Below are positions 44,248 through 54,164 of a DNA stretch of 62,700 nucleotides, piece by piece. A program made the position numbers and the translations under genes. Below the pieces are notes generated by a model. The model saw only the letters and a list, made by a program, of their open reading frames with translations. It made no database searches and had not been told where the DNA came from. The first letter of the stretch is position 1. Each line of letters opens with the position of its first letter. The DNA comes from CAJXNP01 sp050305935. Its GTDB lineage: Bacteria; Bacteroidota; Bacteroidia; Cytophagales; Cyclobacteriaceae. The stretch is from the NCBI GenBank assembly GCA_050305935.1, contig JBNLGG010000020.1, forward strand, positions 1 through 62,700, given 5' to 3'.

Positions 44248-45831
44248 ATGACTGAAAATGCATACAAATTTGAAATTCCGCCTCACCATAAATCGATCAT
44301 AAAGGTTATTGGTGTAGGTGGTGGTGGTGGCAACGCCGTCAATCATATGTACAACCAGGGCATCCAGGATGTGGAGTTTTTTGTTTGTAATACTGACTCA
44401 CAGGCATTGCAGGCTAGCCCCATCCCAAACAAGCTCCAGATAGGCACTCACCTTACGGCAGGTCTGGGCGCCGGGGCAAACCCTGAAAAAGGAAGAGACG
44501 CTGCTCTGGAGAGCAAAGAAGAAATACGAGAATTGCTGAGCGATGGCACTAAAATGGTGTTTATTACTGCTGGTATGGGGGGCGGAACCGGTACCGGCGC
44601 AGCACCCGTAATTGCAAAAGTAGCAAAGGAGCTGGATATTCTGACCGTCGGGATTGTGACCGCGCCATTCTCCTTTGAAGGAAGAAAAAAGACTTTATTG
44701 GCAAGCGAAGGCATTGCAGCTTTAAAAGCTTCATGTGATACGGTTATTGTTATATTAAACGACAAGCTTCGCGAGGTGTATGGCAATTTACCCATTCGCG
44801 AAGCTTTTGGTCAGGCCGATAATGTATTGACCACAGCCGCTAAGGGTATTGCCGAGATCATCACTGTTCCGGGCTATGTGAACGTGGACTTTGAAGACGT
44901 TAAAACTGTTATGAAGAATTCCGGAACGGCTGTGATGGGTTCGGCACAGACAGAAGGTGACAACCGGGCAAAACGTGCCGCAGAGAGCGCTATTTCCTCG
45001 CCATTGCTCGATGAGAGGAATATTCACGGTTCGGAAAAAATACTTCTCAGCATTATATCCGGGGAGCAGGCAGAACTTCAGATGGACGAACTGGCCGAGA
45101 TTACCGACTACATCCAGGAGGTGGCCGGAGATGAGGCTGAAGTGATATTCGGCCACGGTATTGATCCTAATTTGGGTGAAAGCATTCGCGTGACGGTGAT
45201 TTCTACCGGCTTTGAGCATAAAAACCTGGAAAGAACGGTGGAGACTAAAAGTTCGCATAAAGTATACGACCTTGATTCTGCCCGTCAGATCACCTTGTTT
45301 GAAAACGGAAAAGCGCAAAAAGAAGAAATCCCTCCTCAGCCGGAAAACGAGGCTGCTCGCGAGGTGCCGGAAAAGGCCCCTGAAAAAGAGAGGGAGCAGG
45401 AGATACCTTTGATGGAGCGGAGTTATCTTTTTGAACGACCGGTTGCCAAGGAGGAGCCGATAAGGAGAGAGAACAAACAGGAATTAAGCGAGCATTCGGT
45501 CAACGCTGAAAAGCAATTTGAATTTATCAGCCGACTGGAAGCTGAGCAAAAGGAGCTTTTTAGCGAGCCTCAAAACAATATTGACAGCAAAAAGGAGGAG
45601 CTGCTTAAGAAGGCGAAAGAGCGAATAGAGCAATACAAAGGACTAAAAAATAATCCGCACAAGTCAGAGGATGAATACAAGGAAAAATGGGATACACCGG
45701 CTTACGTGCGTAGGAAGATCAACCTACAGGATGTGCCTCATTCTTCAGATCGTAACATTTCACGCTTTAATCTGAATGACGACAACATGATCCTGGGGAA
45801 CAATAAATTCCTGCACGATAATGTAGATTAA
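44248..45831 (+). CDS. ftsZ: cell division GTPase FtsZ with an extended C-terminal region
   Basis: 527 residues against about 380-400 in model species. The tubulin-like domain (1 to about 320) has IKVIGVGGGGGNAVNHM, the signature GMGGGTGTGAAPVIAK and the T7-loop region. A long charged linker (about 325-475), rich in Glu, Lys and Pro, follows. The FtsA-binding conserved peptide reads DTPAYVRRKI at about 481-490. It is not terminal: roughly 35 further residues (RFNLNDDNMILGNNKFLHDN) follow, as in other Bacteroidota. It is the last gene of the cluster; a hairpin lies 28 bases on. Confidence 0.96.
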   Translation: MTENAYKFEIPPHHKSIIKVIGVGGGGGNAVNHMYNQGIQDVEFFVCNTDSQALQASPIPNKLQIGTHLTAGLGAGANPEKGRDAALESKEEIRELLSDGTKMVFITAGMGGGTGTGAAPVIAKVAKELDILTVGIVTAPFSFEGRKKTLLASEGIAALKASCDTVIVILNDKLREVYGNLPIREAFGQADNVLTTAAKGIAEIITVPGYVNVDFEDVKTVMKNSGTAVMGSAQTEGDNRAKRAAESAISSPLLDERNIHGSEKILLSIISGEQAELQMDELAEITDYIQEVAGDEAEVIFGHGIDPNLGESIRVTVISTGFEHKNLERTVETKSSHKVYDLDSARQITLFENGKAQKEEIPPQPENEAAREVPEKAPEKEREQEIPLMERSYLFERPVAKEEPIRRENKQELSEHSVNAEKQFEFISRLEAEQKELFSEPQNNIDSKKEELLKKAKERIEQYKGLKNNPHKSEDEYKEKWDTPAYVRRKINLQDVPHSSDRNISRFNLNDDNMILGNNKFLHDNVD

Positions 45832-45858
45832 TTTCTGAAATGATGAAGGTCTAAATGA

Positions 45859-45909
45859 AATTGAGAATTGGGTTATTTGTAATTAATTCAATTCTCAATT
45901 CCCTTTTTT
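45859..45909 (+). terminator. hairpin and T-run after ftsZ
   Basis: AATTGAGAATTG (45859-45870) and CAATTCTCAATT (45889-45900) form a perfect 12-bp stem with an 18-base loop, followed by CCC and six T. The stem is AT-rich, so termination strength is uncertain, but the position at the end of the dcw cluster fits. Confidence 0.55.
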
Positions 45910-45914
45910 CATCT

Positions 45915-46091
45915 TTCCGACTCCGGTCTTCGGTCATCCGTCATCTGACATCGGTCACCCGACTTTTCACTCGCCGAAGCTTTTGCGTAGGTGAGCCAGC
46001 TTCCGTCATCGATCACCGGTCATCCTTCTTCTAACTTCTGTCTTCGGTCTTCCGACTTCGGACATCCGACACCGGTCTTCCGACTCTAGTC
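45915..46091. repeat. degenerate heptanucleotide tandem array with a nested palindromic insert
   Basis: The sequence divides cleanly into 7-base units of the type (T/A)TC(C/G)G(A/T)C: seven or eight units from 45915 to 45970, then an interruption (about 45971-46000), then thirteen units from 46001 to 46091. Examples are TTCCGAC, TTCGGTC, ATCCGTC, ATCGGTC and ACCGGTC. The interruption contains CTCGCCGAAGC...GTAGGTGAG, whose ends are complementary (with G-T pairs), like a small inserted hairpin element. The right end runs into the stop codon of the FMN reductase gene. Confidence 0.75.
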
Positions 46092-46614
46092 AAAACTCAA
46101 CCAACATCTTCGCCTGTTTTTTCAAACGGCTCAGATGGCTTTTATCCACGATTTTATTTTCCGTCATGAGGCCTTCTATCTGGGGAAATTTGACCTTGTA
46201 TGCGAGGACATGCATTTCCAGGTAGTTAAAAATATCTGTCAGATGGCTCAGTGCCAATCCGCCACCCTGGGCACCAGATGATAATCCCACCAGCGCGCAC
46301 TTTTTGTTGACAAAAACCTGGCGATAGGGCAGGCCATCGATAAAGGTTTTGAGCACCCCGGGGAAGGAACCATTGTATTCCGCCACAATGAATACATACT
46401 TGTCGGCGGCTTTCATATCTTCAATCACCTTGTTAAAAGCTTCATTTTTGCCCCGGTTTTCATAGAGGGCTGTGGCCATGAAATCGGAGGGGAGATGTTT
46501 CAGATCTGTGATATGGGCTTCCTCACCCAGTTCGTGGAAAATTTCCAGGTACTGAAGCGCAATTTTTTTTGAAACGGAATGGTTTCGGTTTGTCCCGACT
46601 ATTATTCTGATCAT
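46090..46614 (-). CDS. NAD(P)H-dependent FMN reductase (flavodoxin-like)
   Basis: 174 residues. The FMN phosphate loop region GTNRNHSVSKKIA is at the N-terminus, the family motif FIVAEYNGSFPGVLKTFIDGL in the middle and KKCALVGLSSGAQGGG later. These enzymes reduce FMN, quinones or azo compounds with NAD(P)H. The stop codon lies inside the last unit of the heptanucleotide array. It is unrelated in orientation to the dcw cluster and has no partner genes. Confidence 0.88.
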   Translation of the reverse strand: MIRIIVGTNRNHSVSKKIALQYLEIFHELGEEAHITDLKHLPSDFMATALYENRGKNEAFNKVIEDMKAADKYVFIVAEYNGSFPGVLKTFIDGLPYRQVFVNKKCALVGLSSGAQGGGLALSHLTDIFNYLEMHVLAYKVKFPQIEGLMTENKIVDKSHLSRLKKQAKMLVEF

Positions 46615-46812
46615 GTGGATTTGATTTCTTCCCAGTAAAGTTAAGGACGTAAAAATAGGGAAAGGATTTGGATTGAGGAGAATTGTACTCTAAACACTTT
46701 TCAGGCTAGCTTTATAGGTTTTTCCTCCTATTTATTTTAAGGGCACTGTGTTGTGTTGATACGCAGTTGAATTAAATAAAAAGGTAATTGGATCAGAAGC
46801 GAGTGGCTTAAT

Positions 46813-46847
46813 CTCCGGTTTTTTTTAAATTTAAAAAATTTGCGGAG
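46813..46847. repeat. AT-rich perfect palindrome inside a GC-capped hairpin
   Basis: TTTTTTAAATTTAAAAAA (46821-46838) is an 18-base perfect palindrome. It is flanked by CTCCG (46813-46817) and CGGAG (46843-46847), so the whole can form one long hairpin. It lies 23 bases before the start codon of the sensor-regulator gene and could be an operator or a leader structure. Confidence 0.5.
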
Positions 46848-46869
46848 TGCGAAAGCGATTATTAATCCA

Positions 46870-48459
46870 ATGGGTATTTATAAGAGTTCTTTTTTTGTAT
46901 TGCTGCTTAGCATACTATGGTACCAGGGAATGGCTGCCAATGAACTTCCGAGCATGAAGGTGGAATGGTTTTCCGATGAAACCCGGAATATCACTTTGGA
47001 AGAGGCTCCTTCGTTGAACTATCAGCCATTGGAAAATGGATTGCTCAAAGTGGGTTATTCCAGAAACATCGAATGGCTGAAAATCACAATAGATAAACCC
47101 GATCTATCCTCCCGGGATCTTCTGGTTTGCTTTAGTAAAAATATAACCGATAGTATTACATTTTACTTTTCTGAAAATGGAACGTTGAACAGCTATATTT
47201 CAGGACTCCATGTAGCTGATTCAGACAATAAGTTAGATGGATCGGCAATTTATTTTCCCGTAGCCGTTCAAAAGCCTGAAACAGTATTTTTTGCGCGAAT
47301 AGTTAGTTCTTACAGTAAGCAGATGAGCATTGAGCTCATGGATTATCACGAAAGAGAGCGAATAGAAAGGAATGACGAGCTTGTTAAGGGAATTTACATT
47401 GGAGCTCTTTTAATTATTACTTTATACAACATCTTTTTGGGTTTTTCGATACGCGATAAATTATACTATCACTATGCATTAGCCAATGTTAGCACTATGA
47501 TCTCTATTTTGGCTATCAGAGGGTCGTTGGGCAATATCTTGCCTGATGCTTATGTACAGTATAATCCTATTTTTCAATCCTCAGTTCATGCATTTTGGGC
47601 GGTATTATCAGTCAATTTTAGTATTCGACTTCTTAATATCAGGAAGTTCAGTAAGGTGGGTTACTACCTTTTGATAGGCTCATCTGCATTCATGGTGCTC
47701 AATATTTTTATCTATAATTTCACTCTTCTGATTCATCCACCAATCATGTATTCATTGTTCCCAATCGGGGCTTTTGTTTACTCATTATGCTCTATTGTTG
47801 TCGGAATAATTGCTTTAAAGAAGGGAAGTAGATATGCGCGCTATTACCTTTTAGGGTGGTCAATTTTCTTCTTTGGAGTGATACTTTTAACGCTGTCTTA
47901 TAGCGGAGTCATTGAAAGAAACCCGTTTACTCTCAATGCCTCGTTAATAGGGTCTGTCCTCGAGGTTTTACTCCTGTCTTTTGCATTGGCAGATCGATAC
48001 AGGTATCTGCAAGATGAGAGAGATACACTTGAAAGAAATCTCAAACATAAAGAGGGTGATCTGTCAATGGTTATTAATGATAATCGGATGAGGCACCAAT
48101 TCCGAAAGAACGTTTTGGAGGGAATGGAAGAAATCAATAGGTCTGAAAATTCGGAATTGAGAAGTAAGCTTTCAGGCTTCATCACAGATCTAAAACTCCA
48201 GATTGAAACTGAAGAAAAATTCAATTTTATTCAAAACAATATTTCAGCAATCAATTCTGAGTTTGACGCACTACTTCAAAACAGGTTTCCGGCTCTCAAT
48301 GCTTCCGAGCGGGAAATGTGCCAACTCATCAAACTTAATCTTTCCGTCAAGGAAATCGCCCGAATTCGAAAGATGTCTGAAGGGGCTGTGAAGGCTTCCC
48401 GCCATCGTATCAGAAGAAAGATGAACCTCGATTCACTGGATGTCCTGCAAAAACTCTGA
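46870..48459 (+). CDS. 7TMR-DISM-like membrane sensor with C-terminal LuxR-like HTH, paralogue A
   Basis: 529 residues from the ATG at 46870, which starts a signal peptide (MGIYKSSFFVLLLSILW); an in-frame TTG at 46840 is less likely. Residues ~25-170 form a beta-rich extracytoplasmic domain like 7TMR-DISMED2 (NIEWLKITIDKPD, IYFPVAVQKPETVFF). Seven hydrophobic helices follow (about 175-375), then a coiled coil (about 380-460). The C-terminal ~60 residues carry a LuxR-type HTH (FPALNASEREMCQLIKLNL, SVKEIARIRKMSEGAVKAS). It appears to sense outside the cytoplasm and bind DNA directly. Two paralogues lie at 58677 and 60405; a secreted-protein operon follows. Domain names are by eye. Confidence 0.8.
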   Translation: MGIYKSSFFVLLLSILWYQGMAANELPSMKVEWFSDETRNITLEEAPSLNYQPLENGLLKVGYSRNIEWLKITIDKPDLSSRDLLVCFSKNITDSITFYFSENGTLNSYISGLHVADSDNKLDGSAIYFPVAVQKPETVFFARIVSSYSKQMSIELMDYHERERIERNDELVKGIYIGALLIITLYNIFLGFSIRDKLYYHYALANVSTMISILAIRGSLGNILPDAYVQYNPIFQSSVHAFWAVLSVNFSIRLLNIRKFSKVGYYLLIGSSAFMVLNIFIYNFTLLIHPPIMYSLFPIGAFVYSLCSIVVGIIALKKGSRYARYYLLGWSIFFFGVILLTLSYSGVIERNPFTLNASLIGSVLEVLLLSFALADRYRYLQDERDTLERNLKHKEGDLSMVINDNRMRHQFRKNVLEGMEEINRSENSELRSKLSGFITDLKLQIETEEKFNFIQNNISAINSEFDALLQNRFPALNASEREMCQLIKLNLSVKEIARIRKMSEGAVKASRHRIRRKMNLDSLDVLQKL

Positions 48460-48740
48460 TCAAGTCCTTAGTCGATAACTGGCTCCAGGCTCTAAAAACA
48501 AGGATTCTCAACAACCCGTAACTTTTTATAACCCCCCTAGTAACCAAATATAACCTGCTGTTTGCAGCGTTTATGCGCCTGGATTCCTAATCTTGTAAAC
48601 CCAACCTCACCAAAAAATCAAATGTATCAATTGCTTCCATTTGGATAAGACCCGATGGTTTTTGTTATGCAGGATACTAGTCATTTGATTCCATAACCAC
48701 TTTACCTGTAGAAAGTAGATTTTAACCAGTAAGTAAAGCT

Positions 48741-51700
48741 ATGACTAAAAACTTTTTTAATCTATTGTTCGCCTTTGCCGGACTCATTTTATCGATTGGG
48801 TGGACATCCATTAATGCACAAAGTCTCAACGGCACATATACCATTGGTACTTCAGGAAGTGCAGATTACGTAAGCATTGCTGATGCCGTTGCAGACCTGA
48901 CAACAGGCAGTATTACAGGTGATGTTTCCTTTACGATAGAAGCGGGCACCTATAACGAAACGGTAGACCTTAGTTCCATTTTGAATGGCGTTTACACCAT
49001 TTCATTCATTGGTGCGGACAAAGCCACAACAATTATCCATCCTTTAGATAGTATTGTTAGAAGCAAGTCAGGAATCTTGATTGAAAGCATGAATCATGTG
49101 ACCTTCAAAGATTTCACATTGGTTATGGATGATATTTCTGATACGGAGGTAGCGTATGGGTCCCTTGAAACCAAAGGAATTTCGATTGAAAATTCCGCTT
49201 ACGTTCATATAGAAAATGTTGATTTTTCTCTTTCTGTATACGGAGGAGTAGATGGCACTGAATTGATTGGCAGTAGCATTGCCATGAACGATGTTCAAAA
49301 TGTTTCGGTGGATTCATGCTCCTTCAGTGGTGCCATCAAGCATATCTGGATGGATGATTTTGTTGATGTGGAAGTCACCAATAATACATTTGAGCGGGGG
49401 TATGATTTCGTTTCTGCCGAGATGTCAGAAGGTGTTATTTGTAATGGTCTTCTTATTGAAAATAATGACTTTGATACGCCTTCCTATAAACATTCCATTA
49501 ATGTTGAAGGTGTTTGGGGAGTTGATTCGGTTGAAAATGTAGAGATTTTATCGAATAAAATTAACTATACCTCAACTACCGCTTACAGCTTAGCGATTCA
49601 TGTCAACTATGTCAGTGGCGTCACCATTGCGGATAACATCATCACCGATGGGCGCGATGGGATAGATCTGCGCTATGCTGATGGCGCAACCCTGGAAAGA
49701 AATGAGGTTTATGTCTATGAGTTTCCTTTACATATTCAAGACACCAAATCACCACTTGTTAGAAATAACATTTTAAAGTCTTCTAGGAATACAGCATCCC
49801 ATATATGGGACTGTATTGATTTCAGCCTTCTGAATAATACATTGGTAGGAAATAGTACCGCGTATGTTGGAACTGTAGGGCGTGCTTTAGACTTTAATGG
49901 CAATTCAGGAACAGCTACCATTGTTAACAACATCGTTTCAAGCAATTATTTCGATGATTATAATCTTATGATGACAGGTTGTAATTGGGATGAATTAGTG
50001 ATGGATAATAACGTGTTTTCTGCCACACCAACTACACCAATTTTTGTTGCCGGAGCTGTTTATTTAAAGGGCGTTACACTTCCAGTAGGAGATTATGATT
50101 TAAGTGGCTGGCAAGCGCTTACCGCTACAGATGCTAATTCACAGGTTTTTAACCCTGAGTTTGTGTCGGATACAGACCTGCGCATTCAAAATGCTACTGA
50201 CTATCGTTTCGGTCAGGTGCTGACGGATGTAACGGATGATATAGATGGGCAATTGCGCTTAGATATTGGTATAGACGTAGGAGCTGATCAATATTATTAT
50301 GCCGCAACTGAGATGTGTGGAGATTTTGTAATTGGATCTTCTGCCTCTGCAGATTTTGCTACTATAAATGAGGCCATCGCTAACCTAAAAGTAGTGGACA
50401 TTACCTGTGATGTTACATTCAATATAGAAGCAGGTACGTATAATGAAACCATTGATTTTAGTGGCGTGCTTAATGATAGTTATACCCTATCTTTTGTCGG
50501 TGAAGACAAAGCTACCACTATTATTCATCCCTTGGATAGTATTGCAAGCAGCAAATCAGGAATTTCAATTGATGGTATTAACAACATTGTTTTTAGGAAC
50601 CTCACGTTGGAAATGGACGACATTTCTGACACCAAGGTTGATTACCTGTCTGATGAAACCAGAGGGTTCTCGGTTATAGAATGCACGAATCTTACACTTG
50701 ACAACATATCATTCACTTCCTCTGGATTGTTGATGACCGATGGGAAAGAATTCATTGCCAGTGCAATATCAATATGGGATTCGCAAAATGTACTGATCGA
50801 TTCCTGTTCATTTAGTGGTGCCAGCATCCCTATTTGGCTAGATAATTTTGATGGCGTGGAAATTACTAACAGTGAATTTAATCAATCCTATTACCACATA
50901 AGAAATATCCAATCCACAGGCTCCATCGGAAATGACCTGTTGATTGAAGGAAATCAATTTCATGACACGTATTTCCGTTCTGTGAATTTAGAGGGTGATG
51001 CCACTTCAGAATCGACCTATACCACGAATGTTTCGATACAAAATAATGTGATCAACTACGAGACTCCAACCAATTACCAGAGATGTATCGATGTTCAAAA
51101 TTTGAATGAGCCTATTATCTCCGACAATACCATAACTAACTCGAAAAATGGTCTTTATATAACGGATTGTTTGGGGCCGATAGTTGAAAAAAATGAGATC
51201 AATGTTCGTGACGTTGCACTTTATATAGCGGGCGCAAGCTCCTCTACGATTAGAAATAACCTGTTGAACTCTGAAGGAGAATTCAATACAGAGAACACGT
51301 ATTTAGAGTATAATACCGATATGACGTTTGTCAACAATACGGTTAATTCACTGGCAGACAACACGCTCATCCATTTTACCTCGCTGGATGGGGTAGGTAA
51401 TATTAGCAATAACATATTCTCATCTCCCACCGAGACGTACGGTCTCGTAAGTATCCTCAGTTGTGAGTTTACCTCGTTGACCATGGATCACAACCTGTAC
51501 GATATGGATCCGGCAATAACCTTTGAAGTAGGAACCATTAACTCAATTGGAGGTGTAGCGCTCGCTATGGGAGATTATGATTTGAGCGAATGGCAAACGC
51601 TCTCTTCTATGGATGCTAATTCACAGGCCTTACAACCTACGTTTGTATCCGCTACTGATTTGCGTATTCAAAATGCAACAGACTACCGTTTCGGTCTGGC

Positions 51701-54128
51701 TTTAGATGGTGTGACAGAGGATATTGATGGAGATGTACGACCAGCAACTGGAATTGACGTTGGTGCGGACCAATACTATGTCATTTCTGATATGTGTGGG
51801 GCATACACGGTAGGCACATCAGGTTCTGCCGATTTCACAACCATCACGGAGGCCATTAATACGCTAAAATCAGCTACCATCTCATGTGATGTAACACTTA
51901 CGTTAGAAGCAGAGACATTTAATGAAACGGTTGACTTTAGCGGCATTGACAATGGTGATTATACGATAACTTTTAAAGGTATAGACAAAGCAACTACGAT
52001 TATCCATCCTTTGGACAGTATTGAAAGTAGCAAGTCGGGTATGTATATCTCGGGAAATCAAAACCTTATATTGAGAGATTTCACGTTGGAAATGGACGAC
52101 ATTTCTGATACCAAGGTGGCTTATAATGCAAATGAAACGAAAGGAATAGCTGTCACAACATCAAATGATATACAGTTCATCAATCTTTCTCTCACTTCTT
52201 CACTCTATGGTGGAACAGGTACTGAGTATGTGGCAAGCAGTTTATCGTTAATTGATGTACAAAACATTAGCATTGATTCCAGTGCATTTAACGGGGCGGC
52301 TATGCACGTATGGTTGGAAGAATATAATCAAGTTGACATTACTTCCAATGAGTTTGATCAGGCGTATTTTCATATTTATAACTTGTTTAAAACCGGAGCT
52401 ACGGCAAGTAGCGACATATTAATAGCTGATAATAATTTCAACGATCCTTATACTGCCATTTATCTTACAGGTGATAATTCTTCAGTGGACAATTATACTT
52501 CTGGAGTCATTATTCGGGACAATGCCATTGAGGTTGCAAGTTCCATTAGCGGTCAAATTGCGGTTGAACTTCTGAATCTCGATAGCCCCGTTATTAGTGG
52601 CAATACAATTATCGGAGGCTACCATGGACTTAATGATGAAGCCTGTATTAATAGCTTGTATGAGTCCAATGAGATTCGGGTAAGCTATATCGCATTGCAA
52701 CTATATGAAACCGTCAATCCATTGGTCAAAAATAACTTTTTGTATAGTCAGTCATTTAATACGGTAGATTTTGAAAAAGCGTCTGATGTAAGCCTAATCA
52801 ACAATACCTTTCATCGAGAAGAATCGGGCGAAAATGTAGTGATTTTAGATTTATTGAGTGGTTCTTCAACTATCATCAATAATATCTTTTCTGGAAATGG
52901 AATAACAGGTGGATTACTGCTTTTTGCAGGGAATAACTTTGATGAGCTCCATATCGACCATAACCTGTATGAACCAACAGCAGCCTTTGCATTTGACATA
53001 GGAAACCTCAATTATATTGGTTCGACTGAAATACCTTTTGGCGACTATTCACTAGCCGAATGGCAAACACTTGTTTCACAAGACCTAAATTCTCAAAGTT
53101 TTACACCTGAGTTTGTCTCCACTACAGATTTGCACATTACCAATGCTGCAGATTATCGCTTTGGTGACTACCAGGCTGATGTCACTACAGATATCGATGG
53201 TGATCTTCGAGTAGAGTCGGTAGGTATTGATGTGGGTGCCGATCAGTATTGCGCCACTTATAATGAGACCATCGATGTGCAAGCTTGTACTTCTTATTTC
53301 TTTGATGGAGTCGAATTGATAGCCTCAGGTACTTATTTCGGTGAATTTCTTACTCAATCCAGTTGCGACAGTCTGGTGACATTAAACCTTATTATTCTAT
53401 TGCCAAGTTCAAGCGAAGAAAGTGTAGAAACTTGTGAAAGCTATGATTGGAATGGAACAACATACACCGCTTCAGGAGTTTACCAGGAAGTATTTACAAA
53501 TAGCGCAGGTTGCGATAGCACGGCAACATTAGCCCTTACCATTTTAGAACCTTCAAGTTTCACATTTTCCGAAACAGCATGCGGATCTTACGATTTTAAT
53601 GGTACGGAACTAATAGCATCGGGTAGTTATGAAGATGTATTGACCAATTCGGTCGGTTGCGACAGTTTGGTTACTCTTAACCTGACCATCCTGGAATCAA
53701 CGAGCTTTGAGTTTTCAGAAACAGCTTGTGAATCCTACGATTTCAATGGAATCACCTTGACAGGATCAGGTGTTTATGAAGATGTGCTTGTGAATTCAAT
53801 GGGTTGTGACAGCTTGGTGACCTTAAACCTGACCATCGACCCACTGAACCCAGCATGTGTTACAATAACCCATGTTGACGATCTGGAGATTGAAGAAATC
53901 CAAATCGGACCAAACCCGACACCCGGTGATTTTACTATTCAGCTAAACCGAAGGGTAAGAGATTTGAATGTGCAGGTATTTAATATTCTAGGCGAATTGG
54001 TTTCTTCAAAAAGTTATGTCAAAGCAGATCAAATTCAAAGTCGCATTGAAGGGCCTTCGGGTGTCTATCAGGTAAGAATTGCCGGAAGTGATTTCATTAC
54101 CCGGACGATAAGAATGATTAAAAAATAG
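48741..54128 (+). CDS. giant T9SS-secreted protein with three parallel beta-helix modules
   Basis: 1795 residues. The signal peptide ends near residue 27 (SINAQ). Three homologous modules of about 490 residues follow (28-522, 523-1016, 1017-1503). Each opens with a TYTIGTSGSADYVSI-type strand, contains HPLDSI...SKSGI and right-handed beta-helix segments (IENVDFS, NNTFERG, NNIVSSN), and closes with DIGIDVGADQY. Four 49-residue repeats with the pattern C-x-SYDFNG...SG-x-Y...GCDSLVTLNLTI occupy about 1504-1700. A T9SS sorting domain (IGPNPTPGDFTIQ...GVYQVRI...RMIKK) ends the protein. Such helices often bind or cleave polysaccharide; no catalytic site is identified. It is the first gene of an operon with 54165 and 58060. 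Confidence 0.88.
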   Translation: MTKNFFNLLFAFAGLILSIGWTSINAQSLNGTYTIGTSGSADYVSIADAVADLTTGSITGDVSFTIEAGTYNETVDLSSILNGVYTISFIGADKATTIIHPLDSIVRSKSGILIESMNHVTFKDFTLVMDDISDTEVAYGSLETKGISIENSAYVHIENVDFSLSVYGGVDGTELIGSSIAMNDVQNVSVDSCSFSGAIKHIWMDDFVDVEVTNNTFERGYDFVSAEMSEGVICNGLLIENNDFDTPSYKHSINVEGVWGVDSVENVEILSNKINYTSTTAYSLAIHVNYVSGVTIADNIITDGRDGIDLRYADGATLERNEVYVYEFPLHIQDTKSPLVRNNILKSSRNTASHIWDCIDFSLLNNTLVGNSTAYVGTVGRALDFNGNSGTATIVNNIVSSNYFDDYNLMMTGCNWDELVMDNNVFSATPTTPIFVAGAVYLKGVTLPVGDYDLSGWQALTATDANSQVFNPEFVSDTDLRIQNATDYRFGQVLTDVTDDIDGQLRLDIGIDVGADQYYYAATEMCGDFVIGSSASADFATINEAIANLKVVDITCDVTFNIEAGTYNETIDFSGVLNDSYTLSFVGEDKATTIIHPLDSIASSKSGISIDGINNIVFRNLTLEMDDISDTKVDYLSDETRGFSVIECTNLTLDNISFTSSGLLMTDGKEFIASAISIWDSQNVLIDSCSFSGASIPIWLDNFDGVEITNSEFNQSYYHIRNIQSTGSIGNDLLIEGNQFHDTYFRSVNLEGDATSESTYTTNVSIQNNVINYETPTNYQRCIDVQNLNEPIISDNTITNSKNGLYITDCLGPIVEKNEINVRDVALYIAGASSSTIRNNLLNSEGEFNTENTYLEYNTDMTFVNNTVNSLADNTLIHFTSLDGVGNISNNIFSSPTETYGLVSILSCEFTSLTMDHNLYDMDPAITFEVGTINSIGGVALAMGDYDLSEWQTLSSMDANSQALQPTFVSATDLRIQNATDYRFGLALDGVTEDIDGDVRPATGIDVGADQYYVISDMCGAYTVGTSGSADFTTITEAINTLKSATISCDVTLTLEAETFNETVDFSGIDNGDYTITFKGIDKATTIIHPLDSIESSKSGMYISGNQNLILRDFTLEMDDISDTKVAYNANETKGIAVTTSNDIQFINLSLTSSLYGGTGTEYVASSLSLIDVQNISIDSSAFNGAAMHVWLEEYNQVDITSNEFDQAYFHIYNLFKTGATASSDILIADNNFNDPYTAIYLTGDNSSVDNYTSGVIIRDNAIEVASSISGQIAVELLNLDSPVISGNTIIGGYHGLNDEACINSLYESNEIRVSYIALQLYETVNPLVKNNFLYSQSFNTVDFEKASDVSLINNTFHREESGENVVILDLLSGSSTIINNIFSGNGITGGLLLFAGNNFDELHIDHNLYEPTAAFAFDIGNLNYIGSTEIPFGDYSLAEWQTLVSQDLNSQSFTPEFVSTTDLHITNAADYRFGDYQADVTTDIDGDLRVESVGIDVGADQYCATYNETIDVQACTSYFFDGVELIASGTYFGEFLTQSSCDSLVTLNLIILLPSSSEESVETCESYDWNGTTYTASGVYQEVFTNSAGCDSTATLALTILEPSSFTFSETACGSYDFNGTELIASGSYEDVLTNSVGCDSLVTLNLTILESTSFEFSETACESYDFNGITLTGSGVYEDVLVNSMGCDSLVTLNLTIDPLNPACVTITHVDDLEIEEIQIGPNPTPGDFTIQLNRRVRDLNVQVFNILGELVSSKSYVKADQIQSRIEGPSGVYQVRIAGSDFITRTIRMIKK

Positions 54129-54164
54129 CGATCTGAGAGGGGTTATAATGGTTGAATTAAGAAA

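Noticed and set aside
45915..46091. Possible CRISPR array after ftsZ
   Set aside because: The units are 7 bases, degenerate and contiguous, without spacers of constant length, and no cas genes are in the window.
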